A stretch of 5,069 bases of DNA. Origin: Pseudomonadota bacterium. Its GTDB lineage: Bacteria > Pseudomonadota > Alphaproteobacteria > Sphingomonadales > Sphingomonadaceae. Location: positions 1-5,069 of the forward strand of contig JAFAED010000190.1 of the NCBI GenBank assembly GCA_023424275.1, given 5' to 3'. The notes beneath the pieces were generated by a model. It was not told where the DNA came from, did no database searches, and saw nothing but the letters and a program-made list of their open reading frames with translations. Positions within the stretch are counted from its first letter, which is position 1; each line of letters begins with the position of its first letter. The position numbers were made by a program, and so were the translations under genes. Shown piece by piece: positions 1-4,032 of this stretch.

Positions 1-31
1 TTCCGCGCGATGCCGCTGAACTGCCCGGAGT

Positions 32-658
32 TTAGCCCGTCGGTCGCTGTGTCGCGGTGAGGAAATGGAAAAGAACGTCCGCGATATCGCGTTCGACCCG
101 CACCCGTTCGAATCCTCCCGGCGGGTCGAGCACCGCAGCGTGGACGAGGGCTTCGAGGGTCCGCATCGTCGTCCACGCGGCCAGTTCCGGATCGGAATGC
201 GTAATTTCCCCTCGATGCTTGCCGAGCAGTGCGTCGACCATCTCGCGAATACGCTGCCCGCTCGCATGATCGTCATGGGCAAGAGCGACATGCTGGTCGA
301 GCACCTTGTGCAAACCGGGATCGGCTTCGTGCGCCGCCATGACAGCGCGGATCAACCGCTCCAGGTCGGCGCTTAGATTACCGCCCGATTCTTCCGACAC
401 CACGCGCTCCAGCGCTTCGACCATCTCCACCGAATGCCGGTCGCGAAGGGCCAGCAGGAGCGAATCCTTGTTCGGGAAATATTGGTAGATGGAGCCGACC
501 GAAACGCCGGCCCTGCGGGCGACCTCGTTCGTATTGAATGCGTCGATCCCGCGGTCCGTCAAAATGCGAGCGGCAGCCTCCAGAATGACCGCGACGGTCG
601 CTTGCGAACGGGCCTGACGCGGTAGTTTCCGGGGTTTGTCCGTGGTGATCGATTTCAT
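32..658 (-). CDS. TetR/AcrR-family transcriptional regulator
   Basis: A predicted cytoplasmic DNA-binding repressor of 208 residues, a normal TetR length. After a basic N-terminus (PRKLPRQARSQ, residues 9-19) comes the TetR helix-turn-helix, seen as FNTNEVARRAGVSVGSIYQYF at about residues 41-61, followed by NKDSLLLAL. The rest is an all-helical ligand/dimerisation region whose ligand cannot be read from sequence. The gene is divergent from the FAD oxidoreductase at 742, so it probably represses that gene and itself through the shared 83-bp gap. The start at 658 (MKSITTDK) was chosen because an upstream in-frame ATG at 691 would place the start inside the neighbour's likely -10 region. Neither start has a clear Shine-Dalgarno sequence, so the 219-residue form remains possible. 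The family call is firm; the target is inferred from position. Confidence 0.93.
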   Translation of the reverse strand: MKSITTDKPRKLPRQARSQATVAVILEAAARILTDRGIDAFNTNEVARRAGVSVGSIYQYFPNKDSLLLALRDRHSVEMVEALERVVSEESGGNLSADLERLIRAVMAAHEADPGLHKVLDQHVALAHDDHASGQRIREMVDALLGKHRGEITHSDPELAAWTTMRTLEALVHAAVLDPPGGFERVRVERDIADVLFHFLTATQRPTG

Positions 659-670
659 AACCAATGCGAG

Positions 671-698
671 TTGCCGAATGTGAGCAGTCATACATATT
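671..698 (+). promoter_or_regulatory. Candidate sigma-70-type promoter for the FAD oxidoreductase
   Basis: TTGCCG at 671-676 (4 of 6 matches to the -35 consensus) and CATATT at 693-698 (4 of 6 to the -10 consensus) are 16 nt apart in the only AT-rich part of the divergent gap. Transcription would start near 705, giving a leader of about 37 nt. The match is moderate and the call is inference. Confidence 0.35.
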
Positions 699-710
699 TA
701 GGACAAGTCC
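681..710. promoter_or_regulatory. Candidate tandem operator for the TetR regulator
   Basis: Two short palindromes lie in the divergent gap: TGAGCAGTCA at 681-690 (arms TGA/TCA) and GGACAAGTCC at 701-710 (arms GGAC/GTCC). They share the pattern nGAnnAGTCn, and their centres are exactly 20 bp apart, about two helical turns. The first sits between the candidate -35 and -10 and the second covers the expected transcription start, positions from which bound repressor would block initiation. The arms are short, so chance is not excluded. Confidence 0.35.
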
Positions 711-729
711 CGGCATCGGGCAAGAACCC

Positions 730-734
730 AGGAG
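730..734 (+). promoter_or_regulatory. Ribosome binding site that decides the oxidoreductase start
   Basis: AGGAG lies 7 nt before the ATG at 742. Another ATG at 738 is in a different frame and too close to this site. The in-frame extension upstream to 664 would run through the promoter, so 742 is the supported start. Confidence 0.8.
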
Positions 735-741
735 AATATGC

Positions 742-1995
742 ATGAAGCAAATTGTCATCATCGGCGCTGGCTTCGCAGGCCTTTGGAGTGCGGTTGCCGC
801 GGCTCGCCGCCTCGAAGAAATCGGCCAGATCGCGCAAATCACGCTCGTCAATCTGACGCCCTATCACAGCATTCGGGTGCGCAATTACGAAATGGACCTT
901 TCCGATACGCTGATCGAACTGAACGATGTCCTCGACCCGATCGGCGTCGACCTTGTCGTCGGCCGGGTCACGGCGATCGACACCGGCGCGCGCCGCCTGA
1001 CGATCGAACAGGAGGGCGAGGCCGTGCACCTGGATTATGACAAGCTGATCCTCGCGAGCGGCAGCAAATTGTCATGGCCGGATATTCCGGGGCTGCGTGA
1101 CCATGCGTTCGACATCGACACCTATGCTTCGGCCAACCGCCTGCACCACCATCTGGATGCGCTTCCCGACCTCGATATGCGCGCCGGACAGTTCACGGCG
1201 CTCGTCATCGGTTCGGGCGCGACGGGCGTCGAACTGGCCGCAGAGCTCCCCGCCAGACTCGGCCCGCTGGCCGCGCGTCGCGGCGCAGTTGCCAGGGTCA
1301 TTCTCGCCGATCGTTCGGGCCGGATCGCGCCGGGATTGGGCGGCGGCGGGCCGGTGATCGAACGAGCCTGCAACGAATTGGGTGTCGAGATGCTGACCGG
1401 CGTCGATATTATAAAGATAGACGATCGTGGGGCCGAACTCGGCGACGGATCGAGGATCGATGCAAGCACGATCATCTGGTGCGGCGGGATGAAGGCGGAC
1501 GAACTGACCCACGAGATTGCGGGAAAACGCGATCGCGCCGGACGGCTCTATGTCGATGCCCATATGGCAGTGGAAGGCGTTCCCGATATTTTTGCGGCGG
1601 GCGATGCCGCCCATGCGCTGATCGACGGCGAGCGCCCCTCGGTGATGTCGTGCCAGCATGCGCGTCCGATGGGTCGCTATGCGGGGGCCAATGCCGTCAA
1701 CGCGCTCTATGGCAAGCCGTTGGTGCCGCTGCATATCGACTGGTATACGAATATCGTCGATCTGGGGCCCTGGGGTGCCGTCTATACGCAGGGCTGGGAT
1801 CGCGACGTCGTATCGGTCGGCGCAAGTGCCAAAGAGACCAAGACGGTGATCAATCGCGTCCGCATCTATCCCCCGCGCAACGGCCAACGCGACGCTATTC
1901 TGGCTGGAGGAACAATTGCGCTCGAACGTCCGCCGGTCCTCCAGCCACTGGCAGTCGACGATATTGAAATCAGCGCATGGGAAGCCGTCGCCTGA
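742..1995 (+). CDS. NAD(P)/FAD-dependent oxidoreductase, type II NADH dehydrogenase-like
   Basis: A 417-residue two-dinucleotide-binding-domain flavoprotein of the NDH-2-like pyridine nucleotide-disulfide reductase group. It would oxidise NAD(P)H through bound FAD and pass electrons to a quinone or another acceptor. The FAD-binding Rossmann motif is GAGFAG (residues 8-13) right at the N-terminus, followed by LILASGS (102-108). The NAD(P)H-binding motif is GSGATGVELAAEL (157-169). The second FAD motif, DIFAAGDAAH (282-291), contains the conserved Asp. The segment SCQHARPMG (303-311) lies where NDH-2 enzymes carry their AQxAxQ quinone-site motif, but is altered. There is no CxxC redox pair and no hydrophobic C-terminal membrane anchor; the C-terminus is acidic (DDIEISAWEAVA). 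The gene is divergent from a TetR regulator that probably controls it. The flavoprotein call is firm, but the acceptor and physiological role are not determined by the sequence. Confidence 0.9.
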   Translation: MKQIVIIGAGFAGLWSAVAAARRLEEIGQIAQITLVNLTPYHSIRVRNYEMDLSDTLIELNDVLDPIGVDLVVGRVTAIDTGARRLTIEQEGEAVHLDYDKLILASGSKLSWPDIPGLRDHAFDIDTYASANRLHHHLDALPDLDMRAGQFTALVIGSGATGVELAAELPARLGPLAARRGAVARVILADRSGRIAPGLGGGGPVIERACNELGVEMLTGVDIIKIDDRGAELGDGSRIDASTIIWCGGMKADELTHEIAGKRDRAGRLYVDAHMAVEGVPDIFAAGDAAHALIDGERPSVMSCQHARPMGRYAGANAVNALYGKPLVPLHIDWYTNIVDLGPWGAVYTQGWDRDVVSVGASAKETKTVINRVRIYPPRNGQRDAILAGGTIALERPPVLQPLAVDDIEISAWEAVA

Positions 1996-2007
1996 CGTAA
2001 TCCGGAA

Positions 2008-2055
2008 GCCGGGAGGGGTTTATAGGGTCAGACCCTATAAACCTCGTCCCCCGGC
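2008..2055. repeat. Nested long palindrome, REP-like mobile repeat or terminator-like hairpin
   Basis: The core is a perfect inverted repeat: GGTTTATAGGGTC at 2017-2029, a single A at 2030, then GACCCTATAAACC at 2031-2043. A G:T pair and one more G:C pair (2015/2045) extend it. Outside, GCCGGG (2008-2013) is complementary to CCCGGC (2050-2055), giving a GC clamp around the core. The core starts 21 nt after the oxidoreductase stop. The transcript would form a very stable stem with almost no loop, and no T-tract follows on either strand. GGGTCAGACCC-centred palindromes are, from memory, associated with REP-type elements moved by Y1 (RAYT) transposases; that link is inference. The repeat could still stabilise or end the upstream mRNA. 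Confidence 0.75.
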
Positions 2056-2064
2056 GGACGCCGG
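2051..2064. repeat. Second small GC palindrome next to the long palindrome
   Basis: CCGGCG, GA, CGCCGG is a perfect 6-bp-arm palindrome that partly overlaps the outer clamp of the neighbouring repeat, so the two stems compete. It resembles the CCGGCG/CGCCGG core of small dispersed intergenic repeats seen in sphingomonads and caulobacters (from memory). It may be part of the same inserted element. Confidence 0.5.
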
Positions 2065-2113
2065 TGCCGCACGAATAACCCGCATGAACCAGACCAACCG
2101 ATTGTCGAACCCC

Positions 2114-2413
2114 ATGTCATACATTTATCTTGTCAGCTTCGTTCGCATTGCCGACGACGATCAGCCGATCTCGGCGTCCCCGATTACCCTCCAGACGATC
2201 CAGCGCGACGAGCTGGAACAGATTATCGATCGGATCCGCAAGTCCGGCATCGTTCCAGAACAAGACGCGGCGGAGCTTGCCCTCGGGCTCAAGATGTTCG
2301 GGGAAACGCTTCTCCGGCATCGCCGTACGCCGCCCTTTGCCACGCTATTTCCGCACTTTCGCGACTTCATGTCACAGCTCAAGAAACGGGTGGCTAGCGA
2401 CGAAGGCCGGTGA
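2114..2413 (+). CDS. Small DUF3861-like protein of unknown function
   Basis: A 99-residue soluble protein with no signal peptide or membrane segment. It starts with a beta-like stretch (MSYIYLVSFVRI), followed by a helical segment rich in Glu, Ile and Arg (DELEQIIDRIRKSG). The C-terminal part (LALGLKMFGETLLRHRRTPPF, then PHFRDFMSQLKKR) matches what I remember of DUF3861 proteins, which end in GLKLFGEVMLxNRxNPLF followed by FxxFMxxLK; no function is established for that family. The start at 2114 is chosen because family members begin just before the first strand. ATG at 2084 (109 residues) and TTG at 2102 are in-frame alternatives, and none has a visible Shine-Dalgarno sequence. A REP-like palindrome lies upstream and pip converges from downstream with a 48-bp gap. 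The coding call is likely; the family name is from memory. Confidence 0.7.
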   Translation: MSYIYLVSFVRIADDDQPISASPITLQTIQRDELEQIIDRIRKSGIVPEQDAAELALGLKMFGETLLRHRRTPPFATLFPHFRDFMSQLKKRVASDEGR

Positions 2414-2461
2414 CCTCCCGGGCGCTCTTTCCTCGCGCTCCATTGGCGCCTGCCACCGCCG

Positions 2462-3553
2462 TCAGCGGGACATGCGGGGCAATCCGTCCATGATCGCGGT
2501 GAGCGCCAGCGCATTCTCGCGCTCCATCGCGCTGTGCCCGGCGTTCGTAACCACATAGGTCGCGGGCTCGCTCCCGGCCGCGCGGAGCGCCGCGACCAGC
2601 CGCGACGCTTGCGTCAACGGGCACACCTCGTCGAACCGCCCGTGCACGATGTGCGTCGGGATGCGCGCCAAAGTGTCGATATGGTCGAAGAAATGCCCCG
2701 CCGGCAGGAACAGATCGTTGGCGAAATAATGCGCCTCGATCTGCGCGAAACACAGCGCGAAATCGGCCTCGCCGAACTTGCCCGTATCGGCGGTCTCGGG
2801 GATCATGTTCGAAATCACCCCCTCCCACAGCGACCAGGTCAGCGCCGCCTGTAACTGGCGCTCCTTCTCGGCCGCGGTCGCGGGCACCATATCGAAAATC
2901 GCCTTGTAGGATTTCATCACGTCGCGGCGTTCGTCGGCGCTCAGCACCGACAGTAGCGCCGCCCATTCGGCGGGATATTTCATATAGGCGCCGGGCTCGG
3001 TCAGCCCATAGGGGTCTGCATCCCACGTCGCGGCATTGCCCTGATAGAGATAGAGCAGATCCTCCGACGCGCCGAGGAAGATGCCGCGCAGGATCAGGCT
3101 CGCGGTATGATCGGGGTGCGCGATGCCATAGGCCATCGCCAGCGTGCTGCCCCAGCTGCCGCCGAACACATGCATCGGCCCCGCAATCTCCAACTCCTCG
3201 CGCAATTTCTCGATATCGCCGATCAGGTCGGCGGTGGTGTTTTTGCTAAGCGCCACCGCCGGGCCGGCCGACGCAACATTGGGTTCGCTCTTGCCGCAGC
3301 CGCGCTGGTCGAACAGGATGACGCGATAGCGTTTGGGATCGAAAAAGCGCGCCATCGCCGGCGCGCACGCACCGCCGGGCCCCCCGTGCAGGAACATCAC
3401 CGGCTCGCCGTCGGGATTGCCATATTCCTCCCAATAGATGCGGTGCGCCGGGTCGCGGTCGACCTCGAGCCAGCCGAAATTCAGGCATGCAGGCTGCGGA
3501 TAGACCCAGTCGTCGCCGATCTTGCTCGACGCCTGCAGCCGCGAAAAATCCAT
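2462..3553 (-). CDS. pip: Proline iminopeptidase (alpha/beta hydrolase, peptidase family S33)
   Basis: A 363-residue cytoplasmic aminopeptidase predicted to release N-terminal proline from peptides (EC 3.4.11.5). Family signatures in order are the oxyanion-hole motif HGGPGG (56-61), FDQRGCGKS (81-89), the nucleophile elbow GGSWGS (131-136) with Ser133, WSLWEG (240-245) and QIEAHYF (271-277), which carry the two Glu residues that bind the substrate amino terminus in known enzymes, GRFDEVCP (305-312) with catalytic Asp308, and NAGHSAME (337-344) with catalytic His340. It is longer than the typical ~315 residues because of an N-terminal extension and an insertion in the cap near residues 170-200. 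ATG codons at 3568 and 3559 are in frame, but AAGGA at 3561-3565 lies 7 nt before the ATG at 3553, which favours that start. The gene converges on the DUF3861-like gene and is divergent from the lipoprotein operon. All key residues are present. Confidence 0.95.
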   Translation of the reverse strand: MDFSRLQASSKIGDDWVYPQPACLNFGWLEVDRDPAHRIYWEEYGNPDGEPVMFLHGGPGGACAPAMARFFDPKRYRVILFDQRGCGKSEPNVASAGPAVALSKNTTADLIGDIEKLREELEIAGPMHVFGGSWGSTLAMAYGIAHPDHTASLILRGIFLGASEDLLYLYQGNAATWDADPYGLTEPGAYMKYPAEWAALLSVLSADERRDVMKSYKAIFDMVPATAAEKERQLQAALTWSLWEGVISNMIPETADTGKFGEADFALCFAQIEAHYFANDLFLPAGHFFDHIDTLARIPTHIVHGRFDEVCPLTQASRLVAALRAAGSEPATYVVTNAGHSAMERENALALTAIMDGLPRMSR

Positions 3554-3560
3554 CGTCATT

Positions 3561-3565
3561 TCCTT
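3561..3565 (-). promoter_or_regulatory. Ribosome binding site that decides the pip start
   Basis: Read on the minus strand this is AAGGA, 7 nt before the ATG at 3553. It lies within the codons that a longer 368-residue form would use. Upstream of the alternative ATG at 3568 there is only a weak GC-rich match. Confidence 0.65.
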
Positions 3566-3589
3566 CATTTGGCGAGCCCGCCCTGGCGG

Positions 3590-3617
3590 ACCCTAACCTG
3601 CCGCGCCGTCATGTCCA
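3590..3617 (-). promoter_or_regulatory. Weak candidate promoter for pip
   Basis: On the minus strand TGGACA (3617-3612) matches the -35 consensus at 5 of 6 positions. After 16 nt comes TAGGGT (3595-3590), which matches the -10 consensus at only 3 of 6. It would give a leader of about 30 nt. This is the best pair I could find upstream of pip, but the evidence is slight. Confidence 0.2.
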
Positions 3618-3637
3618 TCTTCACTGTGCAAGCGCCG

Positions 3638-3662
3638 GGAACTTATGGCGCAGATCATCGTT
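3638..3662 (+). promoter_or_regulatory. Candidate EcfG (general stress sigma factor) promoter for the lipoprotein/transpeptidase operon
   Basis: GGAAC at 3638-3642 and CGTT at 3659-3662 are separated by exactly 16 nt. This fits the alphaproteobacterial EcfG consensus (GGAAC, 16-17 nt, CGTT) with no mismatch. It points toward the lipoprotein gene at 3784, and transcription would start near 3670, giving a leader of about 115 nt. I saw no other GGAAC/CGTT pair with this spacing in the window. The match is read directly from sequence; that it is used is inference. Confidence 0.65.
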
Positions 3663-3740
3663 CAGAAACCACCCCTGATCGCGGGATGGATGACGCGCCA
3701 TTAATCGTGCGTGCGACTGAAGTCCCGGGGTTGGGCACGC

Positions 3741-3765
3741 GCATCCGGAAAGCGATTTCCGATGC
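3741..3765 (+). promoter_or_regulatory. Leader-RNA hairpin with a GNRA tetraloop before the lipoprotein RBS
   Basis: GCAT (3741-3744) pairs with ATGC (3762-3765) and CGGAAA (3746-3751) pairs with TTTCCG (3756-3761). Only one C is bulged, and the loop is GCGA, a GNRA tetraloop. The 10-bp stem ends 6 nt before the Shine-Dalgarno sequence. No T-tract follows, so it is unlikely to be a terminator. A role in mRNA stability, or as a protein- or temperature-sensitive control of translation, is possible. Confidence 0.5.
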
Positions 3766-3771
3766 ACAAAA

Positions 3772-3777
3772 AAGGAG
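3772..3777 (+). promoter_or_regulatory. Strong ribosome binding site for the lipoprotein
   Basis: AAGGAG, preceded by an A-rich stretch, lies 6 nt before the ATG at 3784. It is among the best Shine-Dalgarno sequences in the window and settles the start of this small gene. Confidence 0.85.
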
Positions 3778-3783
3778 TGGTCT

Positions 3784-4032
3784 ATGCGTTTCCAACCCAT
3801 ATTGCTCGGCGCGCTGGGCGCGCTCGCGCTGTCCGCCTGTTCGCAAAAAGAAGATGTCGCGATGGCACCGCCACCGCCGCCGGGTGCGGTTCCGGGCAGC
3901 GTCGCCGCCGACCGTGACGGCGACGGCATCATCGACGGCTATTATACCGCCGACGGCATCTATCATCCCAATTACACGCCCCCGCCGCCCCCGCCGCCGC
4001 CCGCCCCGTCGCGGCTGGGAGAACGCGGCTGA
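3784..4032 (+). CDS. Small proline-rich lipoprotein with a calcium-loop-like motif
   Basis: An 82-residue predicted lipoprotein. A lipoprotein signal (MRFQPILLGALGALALSAC) ends in the lipobox LSAC, with Cys19 as the acylated residue, so the mature protein is about 64 residues and anchored in the cell envelope. Ser at position 20 rather than Asp suggests outer-membrane sorting if enterobacterial rules apply. The mature chain has five prolines (29-33), an Asp/Gly loop DRDGDGIIDG (43-52) resembling the EF-hand or dockerin/thrombospondin-3 calcium loop, an aromatic stretch (YYTADGIYHPNY, 53-64), and eight consecutive prolines (66-73), which may span periplasm or contact peptidoglycan-associated partners. 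It precedes an L,D-transpeptidase whose likely start overlaps its stop codon, so a role in wall or outer-membrane maintenance is suggested by context only. I do not recognise a named family. Confidence 0.85.
   Translation: MRFQPILLGALGALALSACSQKEDVAMAPPPPPGAVPGSVAADRDGDGIIDGYYTADGIYHPNYTPPPPPPPPAPSRLGERG
4017..4022 (+). promoter_or_regulatory. Ribosome binding site supporting a CTG start for the transpeptidase
   Basis: GGGAGA, within the last lipoprotein codons, lies 6 nt before the CTG at 4029. No ATG, GTG or TTG is in the transpeptidase frame between the stop at 3915-3917 and the signal peptide, so this site helps choose CTG as the start. The match to the anti-Shine-Dalgarno sequence (GGAG core) is good but short. 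Confidence 0.5.

Noticed and set aside
1..31. Possible tail of an upstream gene
   Set aside because: A plus-strand TGA at 17-19 could end a gene, but 31 bases are too few to support any call.
659..691. Longer TetR start at 691
   Set aside because: It would overlap the probable promoter of the divergent gene and adds 11 residues not typical of the family. It lacks a Shine-Dalgarno sequence, but so does 658, so this is a preference rather than proof.
1072..1887. 271-codon minus-strand ORF opposite the FAD oxidoreductase
   Set aside because: It is antisense to a gene with clear FAD and NAD motifs, and its translation has low-complexity His/Arg/Asp composition without a recognisable fold.
2414..2461. 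Terminator between the convergent DUF3861-like gene and pip
   Set aside because: Only a weak 4-bp stem near 2456-2468 is present, with no T-tract on either strand.
3578..3589. Small CCGCC/GGCGG palindrome upstream of pip
   Set aside because: A 5-bp GC-only arm with a 2-nt centre is common by chance in high-GC DNA, and nothing else supports a function.
3645..3704. Possible 19-codon small ORF (starts MAQIIVQKPP) in the pip/lipoprotein gap
   Set aside because: Its start lies inside the candidate EcfG promoter between the two boxes, the upstream GGGA is the promoter box itself, and such a short ORF is expected by chance.
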